Shown: positions 1-7,178 of the stretch, one piece after another
Numbering within the stretch: position 1 is the stretch's first letter
Layout: each line of letters begins with the position of its first letter
Assembly: GCA_905209075.1 (NCBI GenBank)
Contig: CAJLRL010000039.1
Coordinates: forward strand, 1 to 19,978
DNA: 19,978 bases
Reading direction: 5' to 3'
Source: an uncultured Lachnospiraceae bacterium
GTDB lineage: Bacteria; Bacillota; Clostridia; Lachnospirales; Lachnospiraceae
The notes under the pieces: generated by a model
Databases searched by the model: none
What the model was told of the DNA's origin: nothing
The model's input: only the letters and a program-made list of their open reading frames with translations
Translations under genes and position numbers: made by a program

Positions 1-1382
1 GTGATAGACTCTGTGAGGTTGTAAAGCACCTCAGCAAGACGATCCTGCTGTGCCTCGTCCTTTGCAAGCACCCAAGGTGTTGTCTCGTCGATGTATTTGT
101 TGCAACGGCGGAAAAGTGCAAATACCTCTGTGATGGCATCTGCCACACGAAGTCCCTCCATCTTCTTCGCCACTTTATCTCTTGTGCCGGTAACAACAGC
201 CTTAAGATCTGCGTCAATGGCAGTCTGATCTGCATCGCCTGTTGCGCCTGTGCTCTTTACGATGCCGTCAAAGTATTTATTGCTCATGGAAACTGTTCTG
301 TTTACAAGGTTTCCAAGTATGTTTGCAAGGTCTGAGTTGAATCTCTCGATCACAAGATCCCATGTGATGATTCCGTCGTTCTCGAATGGCATCTCATGAA
401 GCACAAAGTAACGTGTGGCATCAACGCCGAAAAGTCTGACCATATCGTCTGCGTAGATAACATTTCCTTTTGACTTGCTCATCTTGTCACCGCCCTGGAG
501 CAGCCATGGATGTCCGAATACCTGCTTAGGAAGCGGAAGGTCAAGTGCCATAAGGAAAATAGGCCAGTAAATAGTGTGGAAACGCACGATATCTTTTCCG
601 ATAAGGTGCAGATCTGCAGGCCAGTTTTTCTTAAAAAGCTCTGATGATCCGTCAGGATCGTAACCGATCTTTGTGATATAGTTTGTGAGGGCATCAAGCC
701 ATACATACACTACATGCTTTGGATCGAAGTCTACCGGGATTCCCCAGCTGAATGATGTTCTCGATACGCAAAGATCCTGAAGTCCCGGAAGCAGGAAGTT
801 GTTCATCATCTCGTTTTTCCTTGAAACCGGCTGGATGAAATCTGGGTGTGTGTTAATATAGTCGATGAGTCTGTCTGCGTATTTGCTCATCTTGAAGAAG
901 TATGCCTCTTCCTTTGCAGGCTGTACTTCACGTCCGCAGTCAGGACATTTTCCGTCTACAAGCTGTGACTCTGTCCAGAAAGACTCACATGGTGTACAGT
1001 AAAGTCCCTCGTATGAGCCCTTGTATATATCTCCCTGGTCGTAAAGCTTCTTGAAGATCTTCTTTACACATTTTTCATGATCATCGTCTGTAGTACGGAC
1101 AAAATTGTCATATGATGAGTTTACCATATCCCAGATTTTCTTTACCTCACCAGAAATCTGATCTACATACTCCTTCGGTGAAATCCCGGCTGCCTCAGCC
1201 TTTTCCTGGATCTTCTGTCCGTGTTCATCTGTTCCTGTCTGGAAGTATACATCATATCCCTCTGCTCTTTTGTATCTGGCGATTGCGTCGGCAAGGATGA
1301 CCTCATATGTGTTTCCGATATGAGGCTTGCCTGATGTGTACGCAATGGCTGTAGTCATATAAAATTTGCCTTTGTCTGCCAA
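1..1382 (-). CDS. metG: Methionyl-tRNA synthetase, 5' part (runs off left edge)
   Basis: Charges tRNA-Met with methionine in the cytoplasm (class I synthetase). About 460 codons are present; the C-terminal part lies beyond position 1. Visible landmarks in order: the HIGH-type motif HIGN at residues 21-24 (SGKPHIGN), a zinc-knuckle region with CTPC and CPDC pairs around residues 125-150, the KMSKS loop (DKMSKSKGN) encoded near 475-490, then the start of the helical anticodon-binding domain (NLVNRTVSM). I chose the TTG at 1380-1382 because AGGAGG lies 8 nt upstream (1391-1396) and the product then begins MADKGKFYMTTAIAYTSGKPHIGN, typical of the family; the next Met (residue 9) lacks a ribosome binding site. 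It is not visible whether the tRNA-binding EMAP domain is present. Expression should be controlled by the T-box leader directly upstream. Confidence 0.96.
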   Translation of the reverse strand, partial: MADKGKFYMTTAIAYTSGKPHIGNTYEVILADAIARYKRAEGYDVYFQTGTDEHGQKIQEKAEAAGISPKEYVDQISGEVKKIWDMVNSSYDNFVRTTDDDHEKCVKKIFKKLYDQGDIYKGSYEGLYCTPCESFWTESQLVDGKCPDCGREVQPAKEEAYFFKMSKYADRLIDYINTHPDFIQPVSRKNEMMNNFLLPGLQDLCVSRTSFSWGIPVDFDPKHVVYVWLDALTNYITKIGYDPDGSSELFKKNWPADLHLIGKDIVRFHTIYWPIFLMALDLPLPKQVFGHPWLLQGGDKMSKSKGNVIYADDMVRLFGVDATRYFVLHEMPFENDGIITWDLVIERFNSDLANILGNLVNRTVSMSNKYFDGIVKSTGATGDADQTAIDADLKAVVTGTRDKVAKKMEGLRVADAITEVFALFRRCNKYIDETTPWVLAKDEAQQDRLAEVLYNLTESI

Positions 1383-1390
1383 TTTAGTTT

Positions 1391-1396
1391 CCTCCT
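1391..1396 (-). promoter_or_regulatory. metG ribosome binding site
   Basis: Perfect AGGAGG on the minus strand, 8 nt before the TTG codon at 1380-1382. It decides the non-ATG start of metG. Confidence 0.85.
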
Positions 1397-1410
1397 GATT
1401 TTCTTTAAAT

Positions 1411-1519
1411 GCGTATAAAAACTTAACTCCACTCTCAAATCACCTTTTCAAGGCTTCTCCGCTGCTTCGCAGCTACAATTTTCGGTTTTCGTTATGCTCA
1501 TCATACTTCTTTTATACGC
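1411..1519 (-). repeat. 109-nt island bounded by a 10-bp inverted repeat in the metG leader
   Basis: A perfect 10-bp inverted repeat (GCGTATAAAA at 1411-1420, TTTTATACGC at 1510-1519) encloses about 90 nt between the T-box terminator and the metG ribosome binding site. An inner perfect hairpin GCTGC-TTC-GCAGC sits near 1469-1481. No ORF of substance is inside; a minus-strand reading beginning MMSITKTENC stops after 18 codons. The shape (terminal inverted repeats, palindromic core, intergenic) fits a small non-autonomous palindromic element inserted downstream of the riboswitch, but no second copy was found in this window, so this is inference. Confidence 0.5.
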
Positions 1520-1520
1520 T

Positions 1521-1557
1521 AAAAAACGCCTCCTTGAGAAAAAATCCCAAGAAGACG
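1521..1557 (-). terminator. T-box regulatory terminator of metG
   Basis: Minus-strand hairpin of about 13 bp (arms 1545-1557 and 1527-1539, with G-U pairs) with a 5-nt loop, followed by six U residues (1521-1526). Its 5' arm follows the T-box sequence, so it can be displaced by the antiterminator when uncharged tRNA is bound. Confidence 0.9.
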
Positions 1558-1786
1558 ATTATATCGTGGTACCACTTCTATTCACGCAGCTCCCCTAATA
1601 ATAAATGCATTGCTGCGCCTCTTTCCGCTATAACAGGCGGTTCCTGTCAGTATCTAGCCATTGGTTCGATACTGCTGCTCCAAAGCCATCTTCCTCTTAC
1701 TTTAGGTCATCCCCTCTCAGCCTATGGGAATTTCTCTGTGGATCTGCCGCAAAAGTACTCTCTTTTTCGTCGCTTTTATCTAACAT
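1521..1786 (-). promoter_or_regulatory. T-box riboswitch, tRNA-Met responsive
   Basis: Leader RNA that senses uncharged tRNA-Met and permits read-through into metG. Seen on the minus strand: the T-box/antiterminator sequence AGAAGTGGTACCACGATAT (around 1562-1580), which holds the UGGN-type bulge for the tRNA acceptor end; an intrinsic terminator immediately after it; and upstream a Stem I region with an AGAGAGTA-type bulge. The best specifier candidate is AUG at 1687-1689 in the context GGAAG-AUG-G, followed by a purine as usual. AUG agrees with the downstream methionyl-tRNA synthetase. The 5' end is set from the predicted promoter and is approximate. Confidence 0.9.
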
Positions 1787-1792
1787 ATATCT

Positions 1793-1821
1793 AGGGTAGC
1801 ATGGCATTTTTAAATTGTCAA
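1793..1821 (-). promoter_or_regulatory. Predicted sigma-A promoter of metG
   Basis: Minus-strand TTGACA (1816-1821), 17-nt spacer, TACCCT (1793-1798). The -35 is consensus and the -10 is weak; the implied start near 1786 matches the expected 5' end of the T-box leader. Confidence 0.6.
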
Positions 1822-1860
1822 TGCTGTTTTTCTCATCATATATTTTTTACTTTTTCTTAA

Positions 1861-1889
1861 TTGCTTTTCACCTTTTACGAAGTTATAAT
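1861..1889 (+). promoter_or_regulatory. Predicted sigma-A promoter of the glpP-like gene
   Basis: TTGCTT (1861-1866), 17-nt spacer, TATAAT (1884-1889). Transcription would begin near 1896, just before the leader hairpin at 1902. Confidence 0.6.
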
Positions 1890-1901
1890 AAATTTGACTA
1901 T

Positions 1902-1951
1902 AGAGCATACCTTAAATGGCACAATTGTCTTTGGTTGGAATGCTCTTTTTT
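1902..1951 (+). terminator. Leader terminator-like hairpin ahead of the glpP-like gene
   Basis: AGAGCAT (1902-1908) pairs with ATGCTCT (1940-1946); inner pairings include GGCA-CAAT-TGTC around 1918-1929, and a run of six T residues ends at 1951. The hairpin begins only about six nucleotides after the predicted transcription start and ends before the ribosome binding site, so it acts in the leader and not as the end of another gene. GlpP proteins are known to prevent termination at such leader hairpins, which makes autoregulation a reasonable inference. Confidence 0.6.
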
Positions 1952-1978
1952 CTATCCAGCCTGAAAAAGGAGATTATT

Positions 1979-2542
1979 ATGAATCAGATTTTTTACGATG
2001 CCATCATGGAAAATCCTGTTATCGCTGCAGTAAAAGATGAAGATGGTGTCTTAAATTGTATGCAAAAAGATATAAACGTCGTGTTTGTCCTATTCGGAGA
2101 ACTTACTACTATTTCAGACATCGTAGACCGTTTAAAATCGGCCGGGAAAATAGTAATCGTCCATCTCGACCTGATAGGAGGACTTGCTGTCAGAGAAGAA
2201 TCTGTCCGTTTTATAAAACAATATACAAAGGCCGATGGAATAATTTCGACAAAACCAGATATGATAAAATATGCCAAGGAATTAGGGCTTTATACTATAT
2301 TCCGGATTTTTGTAATTGACTCAAAAGCTTTCAATGCAATAAGCCATCATGCAATAAGCTCTGCCGATCTTATAGAAATACTTCCTGGGATCATGCCGCG
2401 TATAATCCAAAAATTCTCCCAGAAAACCCATGTGCCAATAATTGCAGGTGGACTCATCTCTGAAAAAGAAGATGTTATAAATGCTCTTGACGCTGGTGCG
2501 ATTGCCATTTCTTCTACTAACCAGCAGGTATGGAACATGTAA
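1979..2542 (+). CDS. glpP: Glycerol-3-phosphate-responsive antiterminator (GlpP family)
   Basis: 187-residue protein of the GlpP (G3P_antiterm) family, close to the roughly 190 residues usual for it. In Bacillus the protein binds glycerol 3-phosphate and then leader mRNA, preventing termination before glp genes. Family features: N-terminal ENPVIAAVKD, then VVFVLFGELTTI, the VHLDLIGGL segment (residues 61-69), the DGIISTKPDMIKYAKELGL block, and C-terminal VPIIAGGLISEKEDV with DAGAIAIS, a TIM-barrel phosphate-binding pattern. The start was set at the ATG preceded by AAAAAGGAG at the correct distance; a longer reading from 1916 runs through the leader hairpin and lacks a ribosome binding site. 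No glycerol genes are adjacent, so its target in this genome is unknown; it precedes a DegV gene that has its own promoter. Confidence 0.88.
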   Translation: MNQIFYDAIMENPVIAAVKDEDGVLNCMQKDINVVFVLFGELTTISDIVDRLKSAGKIVIVHLDLIGGLAVREESVRFIKQYTKADGIISTKPDMIKYAKELGLYTIFRIFVIDSKAFNAISHHAISSADLIEILPGIMPRIIQKFSQKTHVPIIAGGLISEKEDVINALDAGAIAISSTNQQVWNM

Positions 2543-2559
2543 ATACATTGTTTATCCAC

Positions 2560-2588
2560 TTGACATAGTTTTCAAAACCACATATAAT
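2560..2588 (+). promoter_or_regulatory. Consensus sigma-A promoter of the DegV gene
   Basis: TTGACA (2560-2565), 17-nt spacer, TATAAT (2583-2588): both hexamers perfect with ideal spacing. It predicts strong constitutive transcription independent of the glpP-like gene. Confidence 0.8.
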
Positions 2589-2631
2589 TACATTTGTAAC
2601 CACATATTAAATATTTTATAAGGAAGTTGTT

Positions 2632-3531
2632 ATGTTTGAGATAATTGTTGACTCTGCTGCAAATATTCCAGCAGATCTTGTAAAAGAATTCAAAATCAAG
2701 GTGCTTTCATTTGTAAACCTTGTAAATGGAAAAGAAGTTACATGTTTTGATCCTGATCTTTCAGAAGAAGAAGAGCGCCAGAAAGGCAAAGAATATTACG
2801 ATGCTATCCGTTCGGGCGCAGAAGTAAAAACCGGACTTATCAGCAGTGGCATATTTGAAGATACTTTCCGTGAAATTTTAGAACAGGATAAAGATATACT
2901 TTATTTTTCTCTCAGTAAAAATATAAGTGGAAATTATAATTCAGCAAGAATTGCCGCTGAAGAATTAATGGATTCCGGCGAATACAGCCACAAAATCCGC
3001 TTGATAGATTCTCTTAATGCTTCCCTGGCACAGGGAATACTTGCCATTTATGCAAGCGAAATGCGTGACAAAGGCATGGCATTTGATGATGTAGCTGATG
3101 AACTTGAAACATATCCAGCCCGCATGAATGGTGTGTTTACAGTAGGCGATCTCAAATATCTTTCACGAACAGGCCGTATAAGCGGAACCAGTGCTTTGAT
3201 TGGAAATGTCCTGAGCATCAAACCTATTCTCCGCGGAAACAAAGACGGATATATTGTCCAGTACAAAAAATGCCGCGGTCGAAAATCTGCATTAAATGAA
3301 CTTATATCCCTGGTTTGTGACAATATCGTAGATTCCGAAAACCAGATTATCGGTATCGCACATGCCGATGCATATGAAGATTCGCTTTATATAATGGAAC
3401 AGATACAAAAACGCATAAAAGTACGCGACTTTATCAATACATCATATGATTTTTGTACCGGAAGCCATGTAGGACCCGATACAATAGCATTATTTTTCAT
3501 GGCAAAGGACCGTGAACTAAGTGGTAAATAA
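2632..3531 (+). CDS. DegV family protein (fatty-acid binding)
   Basis: 299 residues, full length for the family. DegV/FakB proteins bind a fatty acid between two domains and can present it to a FakA kinase for phosphorylation and entry into phospholipid synthesis; no fakA homologue is visible here. Diagnostic pieces: IIVDSAANIP at the N terminus, FSLSKNISGNYNSA around residues 93-106 (the S-loop that contacts the carboxylate), VGDLKYLSRTGRISGTSALIGN around 169-190, and PILRGNKDGYI, followed by GSHVGPDTIALFF near the C terminus. The ATG is preceded by AAGGAAG. Its strong promoter and the terminator at 3606-3646 suggest a monocistronic unit. The actual lipid ligand cannot be told from sequence. 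Confidence 0.93.
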   Translation: MFEIIVDSAANIPADLVKEFKIKVLSFVNLVNGKEVTCFDPDLSEEEERQKGKEYYDAIRSGAEVKTGLISSGIFEDTFREILEQDKDILYFSLSKNISGNYNSARIAAEELMDSGEYSHKIRLIDSLNASLAQGILAIYASEMRDKGMAFDDVADELETYPARMNGVFTVGDLKYLSRTGRISGTSALIGNVLSIKPILRGNKDGYIVQYKKCRGRKSALNELISLVCDNIVDSENQIIGIAHADAYEDSLYIMEQIQKRIKVRDFINTSYDFCTGSHVGPDTIALFFMAKDRELSGK

Positions 3532-3605
3532 AACATACCGAAATTAATCATAAATTAACTTTGCAACTCATAATATACTACTAATCTTTTTGAAACTATT
3601 TAGTC

Positions 3606-3646
3606 AAACCCCACTCATCGGCATGATCCGAACTGAGTGGGGTTTT
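3606..3646. terminator. Intrinsic terminator between convergent genes
   Basis: AAACCCCACTCA pairs with TGAGTGGGGTTT, with an inner TCGG/CCGA stem. A TTTT tract follows on the plus strand, with shorter T runs on the minus strand. It ends the DegV gene and probably also the convergent minus-strand pair. Confidence 0.88.
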
Positions 3647-3662
3647 CTAAAATGTAATGACT

Positions 3663-3890
3663 TTACTTATAGCCGCATCCGCTGCGTCCCGGCATATCCT
3701 CGCCGTGAACATATCTGGCATTGAACTCCATGTTTATCTCACGAAGTTCCTTTTTACCATCAATATAATCCTGATACATTTCAGCCAGACCCGACATACA
3801 TCCATCGCATGTCGCTTCTATGTTCCCTAAAGACCCGGCAACAATCTGTTCCCGTTCTTTTTTTGTTGTCTCACTTATCAAATATCCCAT
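3663..3890 (-). CDS. Small conserved Cys-containing protein, unknown function
   Basis: 75 residues, no signal peptide and no membrane segment. It has a CDGC pair in the middle (ATCDGCMSGLAEMY) and a C-terminal GRSGCGYK tail with another Cys, so metal binding or redox chemistry is possible but unproven. The middle part (MYQDYIDGKKELREINMEF) looks helical and charged. The ATG is preceded by GAGGAA. It begins 41 nt after the LUD-domain gene on the same strand and probably shares its transcript. I recognise the overall pattern as a small protein recurrent in Clostridia but cannot assign a function. Confidence 0.75.
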   Translation of the reverse strand: MGYLISETTKKEREQIVAGSLGNIEATCDGCMSGLAEMYQDYIDGKKELREINMEFNARYVHGEDMPGRSGCGYK

Positions 3891-3931
3891 TTTATTCCTC
3901 AGCTTTCTTTATTTATACTTAAATTTGATGA

Positions 3932-4567
3932 TTAAAATCCAAGCTCCTCATCCACTAAGATAATCTGGAATCGTCCTTTTACCCTGCAAAAACGTGTAGT
4001 AAGTATCTGACAGCAGATACACTGTGGACTTTTGCAATCAAAACATGTACCATTTTTGACACACGGTGTCTCAATACCGAATCTTTGTGCATTGACAGGA
4101 GCGGCCTCGTTTCTGGCCCGATGCAGAGCATCCTCCTCTGATTTTACAACTTTATTCATGCCGACAATAAGTAAAACGTGCTTTGGTCCATACGCATATG
4201 CCGCAACACGGTTTGCATTTCCATCAATATTGACAAAAACACCATCCTCACTCATTGCATTCACACTTCCGAGAAAGTAGTCGCAACTGAAAGCCTTCAG
4301 TGCAATTGCTTCTTTTTCCTCAGGTGTCCCGACCTTATCTCTGTCATAAAACTCGTAATCACCATTTGAAATGGCATCATAAAGTCCGCACTCCTTTATG
4401 GAAGCGGCACCGCCCATATTTATGGTGCTTCCCTTTGGAATAAGCTCAAGTGCTTTTTTTAGTGCTTCCTCTTTTGTCTCCACATAGTATGCCTCCATGT
4501 TGCGGGATTCAAGTGCCGCAACAACCCGCTTTCCCAAAGCTGCATTTCTCATTTTTCTTACGTCCAT
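3932..4567 (-). CDS. LUD-domain protein (lactate-utilisation LutC/YkgG-like superfamily)
   Basis: 211 residues. LUD-domain proteins take part in electron-transfer chemistry such as lactate oxidation with LutA/LutB partners, but many stand-alone clostridial copies have no assigned substrate. Typical features: helical N terminus (RKMRNAALGKRVVAALESR), IPKGSTINMGGAASIKECGL, DYFLGSVNAMSEDGVFVNID, GPKHVLLIVGMNKVV, and a Cys-rich tail (NGTCFDCKSPQCICCQ) that could bind a metal or cluster. Start set at the ATG at 4565-4567 because AGAGG precedes it; a longer reading from 4627 starts inside a tandem repeat and adds 20 atypical residues. No lutA/lutB-like genes are near, so the substrate is unknown. 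Confidence 0.87.
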   Translation of the reverse strand: MDVRKMRNAALGKRVVAALESRNMEAYYVETKEEALKKALELIPKGSTINMGGAASIKECGLYDAISNGDYEFYDRDKVGTPEEKEAIALKAFSCDYFLGSVNAMSEDGVFVNIDGNANRVAAYAYGPKHVLLIVGMNKVVKSEEDALHRARNEAAPVNAQRFGIETPCVKNGTCFDCKSPQCICCQILTTRFCRVKGRFQIILVDEELGF

Positions 4568-4589
4568 TGTGTAAACCTCTTTTCTTTTA

Positions 4590-4655
4590 TTAGCGGACCT
4601 CCTGCCATAATCCATTCCAGCCGGCATATCCCATTTCAGCCAGCATATCCCATTG
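4590..4655 (-). repeat. 19-bp tandem repeat and short upstream ORF in the LUD gene leader
   Basis: CAGCCGGCATATCCCATTT (4618-4636) is followed directly by CAGCCAGCATATCCCATTG (4637-4655), with a third degenerate unit (TAATCCATTCC) next to it. On the minus strand each unit starts with ATGGGATATGC; the second opens a 14-codon reading frame ending at 4590, without a clear ribosome binding site. It is probably replication slippage; a leader-peptide role is only a possibility. Confidence 0.5.
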
Positions 4656-4735
4656 AATTTCAGACATTCACTATAGTATTTGTTTATTATCTCGATTGAT
4701 TTTATTATACACCTGATCCGCTTCTTTTTGTATAT

Positions 4736-7168
4736 TTATTCCACATTCTTAAGTGCCTGATCCATCGGGATCTTCTTGATCCTCTTGAAGTCGAATACCA
4801 TTACTATCAGATATCCTATCAGCACAAATGCAAACATTTTTACATAGCCCAGCGGTTTTACCTTGAATGCAAACCAGCCGCTGTATGAGAACAGCATCAT
4901 TTTCCATGCAACCTTCATCACCAGTGTCCCGATCACAACGCTGAGCAGATCCGCAAGCACTACGACGATTGATGTTGACACCAGATAAAGGCTTGCGATT
5001 TCTTTATTTTCATAACCCAGAATCTTTGTCATGGAGATAGCTGTCTCGTTTTTCTCAATGATGAGCTTCGTGAGCAGGTAGATCATAACTGCTGCAAGCA
5101 GAATGCAAAGTACCTGGAAATAGCTCATGTATGAGCCCATTGAATGATCCAGCTGATCCGCCATCTTTGTGATATCATGTATCGTAATGGTTGTTGCGAT
5201 ATTGTTTTCGTCGATATCTTTTATCTTTGTATCTGAAAGAAAACCGCTGAACTGGTCATCCTTCAGATCAAATATATCCGCAAATTTGTCTATTGGCATA
5301 AATACAGCAATGCTCTGCGATTTGTCGTATATACCCTTTACTTTAAAAGTATATGTTTTTTTCTCATACTGGGCATCAAGCTTGACCTCATCTCCCTCAT
5401 TCAGTCCATACTTTTGTGAAAATGAATCTGAAATATATACTTCGTTTTTCTTTAATGAATCAAAATCATTTATCTTTACATAACTGCTGTTATCAGCAAT
5501 TCCGTATATTGATACCTCCTCATCAAGTGCATCGCTTTTTTTAAGAAGGGATGTCATATCAAATTTCTCAGCATCCTTATTTCCAGTTGATACTATATTT
5601 CCTTCCTCATCAACGTATGATTTCAGCACATACTGATATTTAGCAAACATCATGCCATCTGTATTGCTCTTGTAGTAATCCAGCGTGTCCGGCATTCCGA
5701 CCGCCATCGCAAGCATTTCCATGATAAAGAGTATTCCGACAAAAAGTATCATATAATTTGCTTTGTTCTGGAACATGATACGCAGCCTGAAACGGCTCAT
5801 AAAGTTCCATCTTGGCAGGCGCATTGCCTTTTTACTTTTATTTTTCTTCATATCATGACGCAGGAACTGCAGAGGCGTATGCTGCATCATACGGACAATA
5901 ACTATAAGATTTACAACCAGCATTATAATGACAGGTAAAACCGTTGTTTTAAGGAATGCGTCAGGATTCCAGATCGTCTTGTATACCGGAAGGCTGTAAC
6001 TGTTATAATACATCGAAACGACTACGTTTTTAAATACAGTATAACCAAGTATATTTCCTACTATCGCTGCCAAAAGCGTCACAATAACAGGCATCGACAG
6101 ATAATGGCGTACCAGTTCTCCCTTTGTGTAACCCAAGGCACGCAGCGTTCCGATCGCTGACGACTCGTTTGCGATAGTATTGCTTATAGTAACTGCAAAA
6201 ATAAATGCGATTATGACTACAAGGATGTCAAGCAGTATACCGCCCATCGCCTTGTCTGATCCCATATCATCTGTTGCATAATTGATAGCGGGATTGCCGT
6301 ATTTTGGAGTGTAGTCCTCCACCTCATTGCCGGCAAGCATCACCTGTGTGACCATCGCCTCCATAAAACTGTCTGACTGTTCTTTTTCCTCTATATCATC
6401 TGCCGGAGCATGATCGTACTTCCATGCATATGAATAATGGATGCTCTTATCCAGACGGTCAAAGCCCTCCTGAGTGACCATTGCCACGTCAAATTTGATC
6501 GCATCAAACATAAGATCAGTCTTTTTTTCATGTAATGTCGAATAATTTACATATGCAATAAGACCTGTTATCTTAAACTCTTTTCCACTGACACTGATTT
6601 TATCTCCCACCTTCATGCCTGCGTTATCTGCATGCATACGGTCAACTGCGATCTCATTCTCATTTTGTGGAAAATCTCCGTCTAAAAGACAGGCAAGGTT
6701 GATATCATCTGTCTTTGCATAGACACGGATCGTTCCATCGCTCTTACCATCGTTGTCATTATCTTCATCTTCGTTCCTGAAGAAATTTTCATATACAGTT
6801 ACTGAAGTTTTCTTGCTGTTGTCTAAATCATCATCTGATTTTCCGTTCTCTTCTGAATCATCATTGTCCCCGTCAGCTGTGTTTTCTTCTGCCATCCCCG
6901 GTATATCAGCCTTTTCTCCTGATTCAATTGCCTCGATCAGACTACTGTCAGCTTTTTCCTTCAACTCAAAATGACCATCCTCCTGCTTATATCTGGTAAT
7001 TCCCTCATCTGCGGCTGTGAGCATACTCTCGTTTGCTACATACATACCGGATACAAATCCGATCGTAAGTACCAGAAATAAGAAAACCACAAGATACTTT
7101 TTCCAGTCTCCGGCAAGTTCTTTCGGTATACGTTTTATCAGGGGATTTTTTATCTTTTTACTCTTCAT
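4736..7168 (-). CDS. FtsX-type ABC transporter permease with Asp-rich insert
   Basis: 810-residue permease of the FtsX/MacB type that partners the ATPase encoded 10 nt upstream. Layout: N-terminal membrane helix about 25-45, a large extracytoplasmic region to about 305, three membrane helices about 308-335, 355-380 and 405-428, a second half starting with a helix about 472-492, another extracytoplasmic domain to about 680, and three final helices about 683-702, 728-750 and 777-795. The duplicated FtsX core is visible as SAIGTLRALGYTKGELVRHY and AISMTKILGYENKEIASLYL. Such systems export substrates or transduce mechanical signals; nothing identifies the substrate. Residues about 95-145 are very rich in Asp, Asn and Glu and contain DNDNDGKSD, resembling a calcium-binding DxDxDGxxD loop. 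The ATG is preceded by a GGGGG tract. Confidence 0.92.
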   Translation of the reverse strand: MKSKKIKNPLIKRIPKELAGDWKKYLVVFLFLVLTIGFVSGMYVANESMLTAADEGITRYKQEDGHFELKEKADSSLIEAIESGEKADIPGMAEENTADGDNDDSEENGKSDDDLDNSKKTSVTVYENFFRNEDEDNDNDGKSDGTIRVYAKTDDINLACLLDGDFPQNENEIAVDRMHADNAGMKVGDKISVSGKEFKITGLIAYVNYSTLHEKKTDLMFDAIKFDVAMVTQEGFDRLDKSIHYSYAWKYDHAPADDIEEKEQSDSFMEAMVTQVMLAGNEVEDYTPKYGNPAINYATDDMGSDKAMGGILLDILVVIIAFIFAVTISNTIANESSAIGTLRALGYTKGELVRHYLSMPVIVTLLAAIVGNILGYTVFKNVVVSMYYNSYSLPVYKTIWNPDAFLKTTVLPVIIMLVVNLIVIVRMMQHTPLQFLRHDMKKNKSKKAMRLPRWNFMSRFRLRIMFQNKANYMILFVGILFIMEMLAMAVGMPDTLDYYKSNTDGMMFAKYQYVLKSYVDEEGNIVSTGNKDAEKFDMTSLLKKSDALDEEVSIYGIADNSSYVKINDFDSLKKNEVYISDSFSQKYGLNEGDEVKLDAQYEKKTYTFKVKGIYDKSQSIAVFMPIDKFADIFDLKDDQFSGFLSDTKIKDIDENNIATTITIHDITKMADQLDHSMGSYMSYFQVLCILLAAVMIYLLTKLIIEKNETAISMTKILGYENKEIASLYLVSTSIVVVLADLLSVVIGTLVMKVAWKMMLFSYSGWFAFKVKPLGYVKMFAFVLIGYLIVMVFDFKRIKKIPMDQALKNVE

Positions 7169-7178
7169 AGCTGCCCCC

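Noticed and set aside
479..706. Minus-strand 75-codon ORF
   Set aside because: Out-of-frame shadow inside metG; the metG frame is continuous here with the KMSKS motif.
1534..1794. Plus-strand ORF of 86 codons
   Set aside because: It is the reverse of the metG T-box leader; the RNA structure explains the sequence and there is no ribosome binding site.
1916..1978. N-terminal extension of the glpP-like gene
   Set aside because: It covers the leader hairpin and lacks a ribosome binding site; the start at 1979 has AAGGAG and matches the family.
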